From Oscillospiraceae bacterium (GTDB lineage: Bacteria; Bacillota; Clostridia; Oscillospirales; Ruminococcaceae), in contig JAAVID010000079.1 of assembly GCA_014799395.1 (NCBI GenBank), positions 1 to 33,390 on the forward strand: 33,390 bases of DNA, given 5' to 3'. The translations under genes were made by a program, and so were the position numbers. Of the stretch, positions 23,593 to 30,179 are shown piece after piece; the first letter of the stretch is position 1, and each line of letters starts with the position of its first letter. The notes under the pieces were generated by a model, which was not told the DNA's origin, made no database searches, and saw only the letters and a program-made list of their open reading frames with translations.

Positions 23593-23790
23593 ATGAAAGG
23601 AAGAGAACAACTATGTAATAATTTCGTTGATATTCTCAAGAATGAAGATATTCAACAATCTGGCGGCGAAGCTTTTGGGGACTTTATTCAGGCGTTATTT
23701 TCGGGAGATGCCTTCGCAGGTTTATCCTCTATAAAAATATTAAGGATATTGTCTTTCACGCTCCAACAGTTCTTTTTTGGAGCAAAATGA
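23593..23790 (+). CDS. short unknown protein, likely the 5' part of a disrupted gene
   Basis: 65 residues from ATG at 23593 (GGGG about nine bases upstream), with its own promoter 40 bp before. The N-terminal half is polar (KGREQLCNNFVDILKNEDIQ) and the C-terminal part hydrophobic (IKILRILSFTLQQFFFG). The stop overlaps an ATG in the next frame (ATGA), and 29 further codons continue to 23876, so a one-base shift in a longer gene is likely. Codon use is clearly more AT-rich than in the flanking operons. I do not recognise the family. Confidence 0.5.
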   Translation: MKGREQLCNNFVDILKNEDIQQSGGEAFGDFIQALFSGDAFAGLSSIKILRILSFTLQQFFFGAK

Positions 23791-23876
23791 AGAGATTTTT
23801 GCTTGGCACATTTCGTGATTTTCAAGAACAGGTCAAAATGTCAAGCAGATTTAGTCAAGACAAGCATTCCCTTTAG
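23787..23876 (+). pseudogene. continuation of the 23593 ORF in another frame
   Basis: 29 codons (KRFLLGTFRDFQEQVKMSSR and on) start at the ATG overlapping the previous stop and end at TAG 23874-23876. The polar, helix-like composition fits the next part of a frameshifted protein, though a tiny separate coupled gene cannot be excluded. Confidence 0.35.
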
Positions 23877-23999
23877 GTGATCGAAAGTAGACTTGAGGCA
23901 ATTTCTTCTTCAACTCATCAACCCAATCACTTTTTAAAGGATTACCCAAGGTGAATTCTACTCTTGTTAGACCAACGGGAAGTTTGCCCTCTTTTTGTG
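23851..23999 (-). pseudogene. possible C-terminal gene fragment downstream of the repeat-domain protein
   Basis: After the TAA at 24000, an open frame on the same strand reads TQKEGKLPVGLTRVEF, then DWVDELKKKLPQVYF, to TAA at 23851. The composition is protein-like and AT-biased codons are used, unlike the upstream gene. It lacks a start and runs against the plus-strand fragment at 23787-23876. It is probably leftover coding DNA. Confidence 0.3.
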
Positions 24000-25274
24000 T
24001 TAAAAGTCGTCGGAACGTACCATAAAGGTCGTTGTCTCGTCGATAACTCCGGGTTCCTCCATATACATAACGAAGGTATAATTTTCATAGAGCGGGTGAA
24101 CAAAAGCCCTCGCCCATAAGTCATACATAGAGGGCGGTTCTTCGTCTCCCGTGTAGGTTATGCCGCATATTTCGGCGAATTGGTCGTAATTAAGCGTAAC
24201 GGGGTATTCATAGTTAAGGAAACCTACGGCTTTAATATTATCCATCATTACAACGCCGCCGCGGGTCTTGATATATTCGATATTTTCATTGACATCGGAG
24301 AAAGAATTGTCGATTCCGCCGCCGTAATCCCAGACATATCTTCCCCAGCCTCTGTCAAAGAAGTAGGTGTTGAAATTACCCGACGTGACCTCGCCGTAGC
24401 GTTCGCTCACCTCGTCAAAGGTTTTTCCGAGACCCCATAAAACCTCGCGGTTCAGTGTAACGTTTAGTTTTATCGTGAAGAGCGTATCATCGTCAATAAC
24501 GCCCGTTTCCTCGGAGTAACTCGCCCAGAAGATCATATTTTCGTAGGACGGGTGAGTAAATGTCGCGGTCCGATAACCGTCGTACATCGTATACGGTTCG
24601 TCCTTGCCGAGCGAAACTATCTCAAATCCGCACTGCGACGCAAAATCCTCAAAGCCGAGCGCGGTGAATTCTCCGTTAATGAGATCATGGGGCATTATAT
24701 TGTCTATCATTCTTACGCCGCCGTTGCCTTCGGTTATTTCAATGTTTGTGTCGCGGTCGGGCTGCTGCGGATCGATCCCGTAGCTGTCCCATACATATCT
24801 TCCGAAGCCGTTTTCAAAATTATACACATTATGATTTCCCGAAGTAATTTCGCCATAGCGCGCGCTTACCTCGTCAAAGGTCTTGTGCATTCCCCATATG
24901 ACCTCGGGGTTAAGACTGACGGTCGGAGCGGGGATAACGCTTTCGCTATCCGAAGTGTCTGAGGTCTCCGAAGTTTCCGAGGTCTCGGAAGTATCGGAAC
25001 TGTCCGCGCTGCTTACGTTCTCTGAGCCGCTTGAATTGACTATCACCGCGCTCGAATTTGAGTTGTCGGGCGGCGTAATGCCCTGCCTGAAATTCATGAC
25101 CGTAAAAACGCAGATAACAAGCGCTGCGGCGCAGGCGGCGAGGGTTATTATCTCCTTAATCGGAAAGCGCTTTTCATATACCACCTCGACGGGCTGCTCG
25201 GTGTTTCCCTCCGCTTCCGCGATAAGCCGCTCGTCTATCTCGTTTATAAGTAAAAAAAGCTGTTCGGCTCTCAT
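24000..25274 (-). CDS. putative anti-sigma/membrane sensor with a duplicated extracellular domain
   Basis: 424 residues. The cytoplasmic N-terminus (1-39) is followed by a membrane helix (about 41-62, IITLAACAAALVICVFTV), a Ser/Thr/Asp/Glu linker with SET/SDT triplets (about 75-115), and then two copies of one domain. These start at about residue 122 (LNPEVIWGMHKTFDEVSARYGE) and about 275 (LNREVLWGLGKTFDEVSERYGE) and share GRYVWD and a Met-Asp-Asn-Ile motif. The family of the repeat is unknown to me. The gene overlaps the preceding ECF sigma factor by 4 bp (ATGA), so a role in controlling that sigma factor is likely by position. Confidence 0.78.
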   Translation of the reverse strand: MRAEQLFLLINEIDERLIAEAEGNTEQPVEVVYEKRFPIKEIITLAACAAALVICVFTVMNFRQGITPPDNSNSSAVIVNSSGSENVSSADSSDTSETSETSETSDTSDSESVIPAPTVSLNPEVIWGMHKTFDEVSARYGEITSGNHNVYNFENGFGRYVWDSYGIDPQQPDRDTNIEITEGNGGVRMIDNIMPHDLINGEFTALGFEDFASQCGFEIVSLGKDEPYTMYDGYRTATFTHPSYENMIFWASYSEETGVIDDDTLFTIKLNVTLNREVLWGLGKTFDEVSERYGEVTSGNFNTYFFDRGWGRYVWDYGGGIDNSFSDVNENIEYIKTRGGVVMMDNIKAVGFLNYEYPVTLNYDQFAEICGITYTGDEEPPSMYDLWARAFVHPLYENYTFVMYMEEPGVIDETTTFMVRSDDF

Positions 25275-25816
25275 AAATCGTAGCCCTCCTTTGCGAGGTG
25301 TTCTTTGAGCTTTTGGCGAGTTCTGTGCAGCGATACGGAGACCTTATTTTCGGTAGTGCCGAACCGCTTGGCTATCTCCGAGACGCTCTCGCAATGCCAG
25401 TACCGGAGCACGAACACCCTGCGGCTGAATTCGCCGCACCTCCACAAAAACTTGTTTATCTCGGCTATTATCTGCTTATTCTCGAAATCGCCCTCCACAT
25501 TGCCGCCGCCTACGCATTCGCCGAGCTCGTCGAGCACGAGGTCAAATTCACCGCCGCCGCGCTTGCCCGCCGTGCTCATACGCAGCATACTCACCGCCAC
25601 GCACTTGACTATCTTCCCGACGAACGCTTTAAGCACGTTGGGTCGCGCGGGCGGTATCGAATCCCATGTTTTGAGATACGCGTCGTTTACGCAGTCCTTT
25701 GCGTCCTCGTGATTGCATAATATCCTCTCGGCAATGGCGACGAAATGCCTGCCGTATTTCCTCGACAGCTCGGAGAGCGCAGATTCGTTTCTTTCGTGGA
25801 AAAGCTGTACTATCAT
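25271..25816 (-). CDS. ECF RNA polymerase sigma factor, second copy
   Basis: 181 residues from ATG at 25816, chosen because GGAGG lies five bases upstream; the GTG at 25837 has its purine-rich site directly abutting it. Region 2 shows HEDAKDCVNDAYLKTWDSIPP and region 4 the helix-turn-helix VSEIAKRFGTTENKVSVSLHRTRQKLKEHL. It differs from the other sigma factor of this window by a Gly-rich linker (AGKRGGGEF, CVGGGN). A consensus promoter lies upstream (25864-25892). It is coupled to the duplicated-domain membrane protein. Confidence 0.93.
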   Translation of the reverse strand: MIVQLFHERNESALSELSRKYGRHFVAIAERILCNHEDAKDCVNDAYLKTWDSIPPARPNVLKAFVGKIVKCVAVSMLRMSTAGKRGGGEFDLVLDELGECVGGGNVEGDFENKQIIAEINKFLWRCGEFSRRVFVLRYWHCESVSEIAKRFGTTENKVSVSLHRTRQKLKEHLAKEGYDL

Positions 25817-25863
25817 ATTATCCTCCAAGCGTTTCACCTCCCGATGTTATGCCGTTCTTTAAT

Positions 25864-25892
25864 ATTATAAAGCGGCGGCGTGATTTTGTCAA
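25864..25892 (-). promoter_or_regulatory. promoter of the second ECF sigma operon
   Basis: Minus-strand TTGACA (25887-25892) and TATAAT (25864-25869), 17-bp spacer. The housekeeping-type sequence suggests that basal synthesis does not depend on autoregulation. Confidence 0.82.
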
Positions 25893-25900
25893 GTTATTCA

Positions 25901-26446
25901 TTAGTCGGGAATAATATCCTTGGGCGCTCTTACAACGGCACATTCAAGCCAACCGTCTCCGTTATAGAGAATACGAATGCTCATTCCGTTTTTGAGTAAG
26001 CCCGTTGTGACGGGTTCGCCGTAATGCGTTATCTCAACGCCGGTCACGGCGTAGCTCGGATATTCCTCGTTGAACTCGGCTATTTTCTCATTAAGTATCT
26101 CGACGGTCTGCGCGGTCTCGACTATTGCGAGAAGCGCGTCAAAAGCGTCGTATGCGTCGTCGGAGGCGAGGTCGCGCGGGCTTTCGTCAACAGTCTGCGG
26201 CACGGAAAACGCCGCGGGTTCGGGCGATGCTGACGGCTCGAGCAGCTCCGACGGCTCAAGGGTCTGTTCGGGCAACGCGTTTTCATTTACCTCGGACTGC
26301 ACTCGATCTTGAACGGGCGCGGCGTTCGGCGTGCCGTTCGCCGTACTGCCGTATACGTTTATAACGTGGCTGTTTTCCTGTTCACCGCACCCCGTAAGCA
26401 TAACCAAAAACGCTAAAATTGCCGTTGTTGATAAAATCTTCTTCAT
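25901..26446 (-). CDS. unknown lipoprotein
   Basis: 181 residues with a lipoprotein signal (MKKILSTTAILAFLVMLTGC, Cys20). A Pro/Glu/Ser-rich linker (about 38-85) leads to a soluble domain of about 90 residues with predicted helices (DAFDALLAIVETAQTVEILNEKIAEF) and a C-terminal beta region (NGMSIRILYNGDGWLECAVV). GGGG precedes the ATG. No family recognised. No terminator is visible after its stop, so transcripts may run on into the ECF sigma operon 84 bp downstream. Confidence 0.82.
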   Translation of the reverse strand: MKKILSTTAILAFLVMLTGCGEQENSHVINVYGSTANGTPNAAPVQDRVQSEVNENALPEQTLEPSELLEPSASPEPAAFSVPQTVDESPRDLASDDAYDAFDALLAIVETAQTVEILNEKIAEFNEEYPSYAVTGVEITHYGEPVTTGLLKNGMSIRILYNGDGWLECAVVRAPKDIIPD

Positions 26447-26592
26447 AATAATTCCCCTTTTCGTTTTTTATTGAGATGTGCCTCTGTAAATATGTTCGCA
26501 AAAATAAATCAAATCTGTCAAAGAAATTTTGAAAATTTTTCTTTTTGTGAATATTCAACAAAAAAATCGCGGGCAATTGTTAAATATAACAA

Positions 26593-26612
26593 AAGCGGAC
26601 ATTTCTGTCCGC
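26593..26612. terminator. small perfect hairpin, possible terminator
   Basis: AGCGGACA-TTTC-TGTCCGCT. On the minus strand it is followed by TTTTG, so it may end transcripts arriving from the ECF-S gene. The rest of 26447-26741 is AT-rich with another hairpin (AAACCTT/AAGGTTT near 26632-26653) and the repeat cluster below; no gene seen. Confidence 0.5.
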
Positions 26613-26676
26613 TATATACAAAGTTAAAGTAAAAACCTTACAGTAAAAAGGTTTAAATAAAAATCACAAATTATTG

Positions 26677-26736
26677 GGAATCGGGATTCCAAAGGGGCTT
26701 GCCCCTTTGGCGGAATGCAAGGGCAGAGCCCTTGCA
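26677..26736. repeat. cluster of adjacent palindromes, REP-like
   Basis: Three consecutive inverted repeats: GGAAT/ATTCC (26677-26690), CCAAAGGGG-CTTG-CCCCTTTGG (26689-26710) and TGCAAGGGC-AGA-GCCCTTGCA (26716-26736). They sit 5 bp downstream of the ECF-S gene on its 3' side. They may act as a terminator or mRNA stabiliser, or belong to an interspersed repeat family. Confidence 0.6.
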
Positions 26737-26741
26737 CTGAA

Positions 26742-27422
26742 TCACTGCTCACTGAATACTCCGAATTTCGTTTTCAACCGTTCCAGCCGCTTTCCCACGG
26801 GCTTTCGGAGAAGCAGCAGAAACACCGCGTTTGAAACGCAGTAAACCAGCGTGACGGGCATTGCGGCGAGCATTGACGCGCTCCAGCGGGTCAATGAAAA
26901 AAAGCCGTCGGCGGACAGAGTAGTCCAGATCTCCATTATTACCGAATACGCCGCCCCCGCGAATACCCCGTAAACGCACAGCGCGGCGGGCTTTTCCAGC
27001 TTTTTCCCGAACACGCCCGCGAGCCAGCCGATAGATCCCCAACCGAACATCTGAAACGGGGTCCACGCGCCCTGCCCGAAATAGATGTTGGAAATGACCG
27101 CCGAGAGCGCTCCGACCATAAATCCCGCCTGTCTGCCGAAGTACACAGCCGTAAGCACCACTATCGCGGTGACGGGCTTGAAAAACGGCACAGCGGCGAA
27201 GATAAAGCGCCCCGATACGGAAAACGCCGTCATCACCGCGAGCAGTACGAGTTCGCGGGCGGATGGCGCGCGTTTCTCAAACGCGAGGAACATCGGCACA
27301 CAGCCGAGCACCGCCGCGGCGACCGTTGCCGTCGCCCACCCCGTTACGCGAGATGCCGCTAAAACCGCGGCAAGCAGCGCCGATAACAACGCTGCCGTGC
27401 CGATAATATTTTTTAATTTCAC
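26742..27422 (-). CDS. ECF transporter S component-like membrane protein
   Basis: 226 residues with about six hydrophobic helices. The pattern GRFIFAAVPFFKP, then SNIYFGQGAWTPFQMFGWGSIGWLAG, is typical of energy-coupling-factor substrate-binding (S) proteins, which capture vitamins or metals and dock on a shared ATPase/EcfT module. No EcfA/EcfT is encoded nearby, so it would use modules elsewhere. Substrate unknown; the WTPFQMF motif is common in putative cobalamin/precursor-type S proteins but I do not assign it. The start overlaps the upstream SipW-like gene by 4 bp. Confidence 0.82.
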   Translation of the reverse strand: MKLKNIIGTAALLSALLAAVLAASRVTGWATATVAAAVLGCVPMFLAFEKRAPSARELVLLAVMTAFSVSGRFIFAAVPFFKPVTAIVVLTAVYFGRQAGFMVGALSAVISNIYFGQGAWTPFQMFGWGSIGWLAGVFGKKLEKPAALCVYGVFAGAAYSVIMEIWTTLSADGFFSLTRWSASMLAAMPVTLVYCVSNAVFLLLLRKPVGKRLERLKTKFGVFSEQ

Positions 27423-28675
27423 TTTTTGCGGTCCGCTCCCGAGAGAATATCGCCAACGCCGTCGCCCGAGGAACGGCGCGGACCGCGGACATCGTCATCG
27501 TCCGAGAAAATATCGTCCAAGCCCTTAGAAGCGATTATCTGCGTACTGCGCTTGCGGGCGGTCCTTGCGGTACGCCCCGCGACAACGCCCGACCTTTCCT
27601 CGCTCTTGCCTATCTGAGGCGCGCGGCTCAGCTTTTTGATGGCGTCGCCGTTGAAGGTGGGAGTGTCGGTCTGCGCGAAAAACGCGTCGCCCGTATCCTT
27701 TTTCGCCACGCTCGGAAGCTCCGCAGTCGCGCCGCCGGGCTTGCCGGTCTCGGTATTCCGCGTGTATCTTCCCACCGCGACGTTATTCGGAGTGCGCGGC
27801 TCCGCGGCGGGCTCGGAACGCTTGGGCTCCGCGGTCGGCTCTCCTACATTTATTATAGAGGTATAACCGGAGGACGGTCTTTCGGGGAGCTTTACCGACG
27901 TTGTTATGTCGGGCTTCTTATCGGAAAGCGGGATAATGGGACGGGGCTCGGGCTTGCTCTCGGGTCTCTTCTGCTGACCCGAATAGTTGAACAGCACGTC
28001 GCCCGCCGCTTCCGTCTGCTTGCCCTTGCGGTTTCGCGAATAAGTCGCCTTGCCGTCGTCGTTTACGGCTATTTTTGAACCCGTGCGCGCGGCGTTTATC
28101 TGTCTGCTTTCTTCCTCAAAGCTGTCGCCGTCGAAGTTCTTCATCTGAGGAACGACCTCGGGCGGCGGTACCTTATCCGCAGCCGCTCTCAGGAAGTCAT
28201 AAATAACGAGAGCCACGCACGGAAGCACCGCGATAAGCAGCACGCCGAGCGGAGTTCTTATAAACAGGATAGTCCTGCCTATCGCGACGCTCGAATAGTC
28301 CGCGCGCCCGACAAGCGCCGAATCCGCGAAGCTCACGTCGTTTCCGTCCGCGGTGACGGTCACGATATACGACCCGTCGCTGACGTAAATATTCTTAACA
28401 TAGCCGAGCGCAGGAGTTTTCTCCTCGTCGCTGCCGAGATACATAACCAGATCGCCCACGTCCAGATAATACGCCGAGGTCTTCTGCACGATGACCGCGC
28501 TGTCCTTCGGCGCGGTCGTGATATTATCGCTCTGCACCAGATAAATATTGAACCCTACAACGTCCACGGTATTCTTCGACCCGAACACCGAAGCCGCGAT
28601 GATCAGCGCTATACAAAGCACCAACAGCAGCGCGCACACGATGTACCCTATCACCCGCAAAATTTTTTTACCCAA
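27419..28675 (-). CDS. SipW-like signal peptidase homolog, probably catalytically inactive
   Basis: About 418 residues from TTG at 28675 (GKKILRVIGYI); a longer TTG frame from 28708 overlaps a plus-strand promoter and has no ribosome site. There is an N-terminal helix (about 6-32), an extracytoplasmic beta domain, then the helix IRTPLGVLLIAVLPCVALVIYDFL, which closely matches the C-terminal anchor of SipW-type signal peptidases. The catalytic SGSM motif is replaced by QSDNI and the usual THRV region reads LGYVKN, so neither Ser nor general base is evident. A 220-residue low-complexity cytoplasmic tail follows. A minus promoter lies at 28758-28786. Coupled to the ECF-S gene. Confidence 0.72.
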   Translation of the reverse strand: MGKKILRVIGYIVCALLLVLCIALIIAASVFGSKNTVDVVGFNIYLVQSDNITTAPKDSAVIVQKTSAYYLDVGDLVMYLGSDEEKTPALGYVKNIYVSDGSYIVTVTADGNDVSFADSALVGRADYSSVAIGRTILFIRTPLGVLLIAVLPCVALVIYDFLRAAADKVPPPEVVPQMKNFDGDSFEEESRQINAARTGSKIAVNDDGKATYSRNRKGKQTEAAGDVLFNYSGQQKRPESKPEPRPIIPLSDKKPDITTSVKLPERPSSGYTSIINVGEPTAEPKRSEPAAEPRTPNNVAVGRYTRNTETGKPGGATAELPSVAKKDTGDAFFAQTDTPTFNGDAIKKLSRAPQIGKSEERSGVVAGRTARTARKRSTQIIASKGLDDIFSDDDDVRGPRRSSGDGVGDILSGADRKK

Positions 28676-28701
28676 ATTTATAAAAAACACCCCTTTTGTA
28701 C

Positions 28702-28730
28702 TTGACAAATCGAAAAAAATGTTATATAAT
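28702..28730 (+). promoter_or_regulatory. strong plus-strand promoter before the tRNA-Thr(CGU) fragment
   Basis: TTGACA (28702-28707), 17-bp spacer, TATAAT (28725-28730). It points to the truncated tRNA (28865) and the VOC/DUF3795 genes. The first 130 nt include a possible stem (CGCTGAAAA/TTTTCGGTG) and a T-run near 28791, so a short RNA is also conceivable. Confidence 0.78.
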
Positions 28731-28757
28731 ATATTAGTCGCTGAAAATCTATATTAC

Positions 28758-28786
28758 AGTATAACACATTTTCGGTGATTTTGCAA
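28758..28786 (-). promoter_or_regulatory. promoter of the SipW-like/ECF-S operon
   Basis: Minus-strand TTGCAA (28781-28786) and TATACT (28758-28763), 17-bp spacer. It faces the plus-strand promoter at 28702-28730, so each transcript crosses the other's promoter. Confidence 0.65.
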
Positions 28787-28864
28787 GTCCTTTTTTCAAT
28801 TTAACCGTTATTTTTCCGCGTTTCGACATTTTTTGCCATTCGGGAAACATAGCTTTTATAATTT

Positions 28865-28913
28865 GCTAGTGTAGCTCAGTCGGTAGAGCAGCGCATTCGT
28901 AATGCGCAGGTCG
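28865..28913 (+). pseudogene. 5' fragment of tRNA-Thr(CGU)
   Basis: 49 nt identical to the first 49 nt of the complete tRNA at 29807: acceptor 5' strand, D-arm, anticodon arm with CGT, and variable loop. The identity stops one base into the T-stem, after which unrelated sequence leads to the VOC gene. No 3' half or CCA is present. Confidence 0.85.
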
Positions 28914-28933
28914 TGTGTACTCAATAAGGAGAC

Positions 28934-28963
28934 GCGGCTACGGATCGCAAGTCTTGCAGATTT
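28934..28963 (+). repeat. direct repeat, left copy, flanking the VOC/DUF3795 pair
   Basis: 30 bp matching 29704-29733 at 27 positions, with the last 17 (GCAAGTCTTGCAGATTT) identical. It contains the small palindrome GCAAG-T-CTTGC. Confidence 0.75.
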
Positions 28964-29010
28964 TTATAGCTTCCGAAAGGAAGAAGATCAAGAAAAAGTG
29001 AGAGGAAAAA

Positions 29011-29376
29011 ATGAAAACACGGTTAACTCATACGCGGGCAAACGTGTCGGACTTGCATAAGTCTATCGAATGGTACGAAAAAACGCTTGGATTTGAATGT
29101 ACCGGAGCCGATATTACCGACCGATGGCAATACGCTCAATTTGAATCCGAAGCGGGGGCGGACTTTTCTATTATGGTGGCGGATACAAGCGGAACGAGCG
29201 CGAGGTTCAATTTTTCCGTTGACGACGTTAACGCGCTCTGGGACAAGCTGAAAGATAAAGTCACCGTTATCGAGCCCATTGAGACCATGCCCTACGGAAA
29301 CCGTAAATTTACCATCGCAGACCCGGACGGAAATGAATTGGGCTTTGTTCAGGAAAGATATACGGAGGGGAACTGA
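29011..29376 (+). CDS. VOC-superfamily (glyoxalase/bleomycin-resistance-like) protein
   Basis: 121 residues, one vicinal-oxygen-chelate unit with two beta-alpha-beta-beta-beta modules. The N-terminal RANVSDLHKSIEWYEKTLGFEC and the C-terminal YGNRKFTIADPDGNELGFVQ are typical, the latter carrying the DPDGN turn and Glu metal ligand. The first ligand His is likely His7 in LTHTRAN. GAGAGG lies five bases before the ATG. The substrate is unknown: the family includes glyoxalases, dioxygenases and antibiotic-binding proteins. It is followed after one base by the DUF3795 gene, and both sit between a tRNA fragment and the complete tRNA. Confidence 0.88.
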   Translation: MKTRLTHTRANVSDLHKSIEWYEKTLGFECTGADITDRWQYAQFESEAGADFSIMVADTSGTSARFNFSVDDVNALWDKLKDKVTVIEPIETMPYGNRKFTIADPDGNELGFVQERYTEGN

Positions 29377-29377
29377 T

Positions 29378-29626
29378 ATGAATTTAGGCTTATGCGGTCT
29401 TGATTGCGCCGAATGCGGTTCTTTTTTGAATAACGAGTGCAAAGGCTGTCGGGCAATGGGCGGTACCTCAATATACGGTAAATGTGAATGGTATCACTGC
29501 TGCAAGAACAAGAGCCTGGAGCATTGCGGACAATGCGGTACGTTTCCATGCAAGGAATTGAATAGCGCGTTGGAAGCGGTTGGCGGTTTGTCAGCCATAG
29601 AAAATTTAAAAAAATTACAAAACTGA
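29378..29626 (+). CDS. DUF3795 Cys-rich protein
   Basis: 82 residues from ATG at 29378, chosen because GGAGGGG is seven bases upstream and the family N-terminus (LCGLDCAECG) begins there; the longer frame from 29279 overlaps the VOC gene. Eleven Cys are arranged in CxxC-like pairs (CGLDCAEC, CKGC, CEWYHCC, CGQCGTFPC), suggesting a zinc or iron-sulfur site. Function of DUF3795 is unknown. It is co-transcribed with the VOC gene (1-bp gap). Such small pairs are common accessory genes in Clostridia. Confidence 0.85.
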   Translation: MNLGLCGLDCAECGSFLNNECKGCRAMGGTSIYGKCEWYHCCKNKSLEHCGQCGTFPCKELNSALEAVGGLSAIENLKKLQN

Positions 29627-29703
29627 TCGCATGCCCGAGATGACCCGCGCGCGTTCGGAAATTGCTTTCTGTGCCGACGTTTAACGTGGTGCAAGTTATA
29701 TCC

Positions 29704-29733
29704 GCGGCAACGGGTTGCAAGTCTTGCAGATTT
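29704..29733 (+). repeat. direct repeat, right copy
   Basis: Partner of 28934-28963 (27/30 identical), 770 bp away. Its TTGCAG (29724-29729) with TATGAT 16 bp further (29746-29751) could act as a weak promoter for the tRNA. No gene is seen in 29627-29806. Confidence 0.75.
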
Positions 29734-29806
29734 CAGTATTATGGGTATGATGAACATTTCATCTTTCCTACTACAACGGTAACATCGGTTGCCAAAAATT
29801 AAATAT

Positions 29807-29882
29807 GCTAGTGTAGCTCAGTCGGTAGAGCAGCGCATTCGTAATGCGCAGGTCGGGGGTTCGAGTCCGTTCACTAGCTCCA
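29807..29882 (+). tRNA. tRNA-Thr (anticodon CGU), with a T-stem mismatch
   Basis: 76 nt with encoded CCA. The acceptor GCTAGTG/CACTAGC, D-arm GCTC/GAGC and anticodon stem GCGCA/TGCGC (loop TTCGTAA, anticodon CGT, reads ACG) all pair. The T-stem GGGGG/CCGTT has two G-U wobbles and a central G-G mismatch (29857/29869), so the T-arm is weak. It probably still functions but is less perfect than the GGU gene. Confidence 0.93.
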
Positions 29883-29931
29883 GTTTAACAAAAACGTCCT
29901 CTTGCTTCGCAAGAGGGCGTTTTTGTTAAAC
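29883..29931 (+). terminator. long hairpin terminator after tRNA-Thr(CGU)
   Basis: 23-bp stem with a single wobble and a TTC loop (29883-29905 with 29909-29931). The descending arm contains TTTTT. It starts one base after the CCA end. Confidence 0.85.
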
Positions 29932-30056
29932 GCAAAGGCGCTCGCCTGCGCCGCTTCGCGGCTTGACGAGCGCTCTTTGCCGGCACAATTTTTACTTTGC
30001 GGTCGGAGCGACCGCAATTTCGCGCTTCGCGCGAAACCGTAAAAATCGTGCGGGGC
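29932..30056. repeat. dense nested hairpins, palindromic element
   Basis: Between the tRNA terminator and the next promoter: GCAAAG-GCGCTCG pairs with CGAGCGC-T-CTTTGC around GCCGC-TTC-GCGGC. Then GCACAATTTTTAC pairs (one mismatch) with GTAAAAATCGTGC around two perfect hairpins, TTGCGGTCG-GAG-CGACCGCAA and TTTCGCGC-TTC-GCGCGAAA. No ORF is supported here. Near-duplicate GCGGGGCGC strings follow at 30049-30110. Confidence 0.65.
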
Positions 30057-30118
30057 GCCCACACCCGTATAATGCGGCTCTTGGCGTAAAGCCGTAAAAT
30101 GCGGGGCGCAATGTTAGA

Positions 30119-30147
30119 TTGACAGGCGGAGTAAAATATGTTACAAT
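30119..30147 (+). promoter_or_regulatory. promoter of the gene at 30180
   Basis: TTGACA (30119-30124), 17-bp spacer, TACAAT (30142-30147). AAGGAGGGG then precedes the ATG. Confidence 0.8.
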
Positions 30148-30179
30148 GAATTAAAGCAGCACAAGGAGGGGACGGGATT

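Noticed and set aside
26447-26560. TTGACA near 26516-26521 as promoter of the lipoprotein gene
   Set aside because: No acceptable -10 lies 16-18 bp downstream; the nearest TATA-like bases are about 21 bp away.
28914-29806. Integrative mobile element at a tRNA
   Set aside because: No integrase, transposase or excisionase is encoded between the tRNA copies, so only a cassette-like insertion is claimed.
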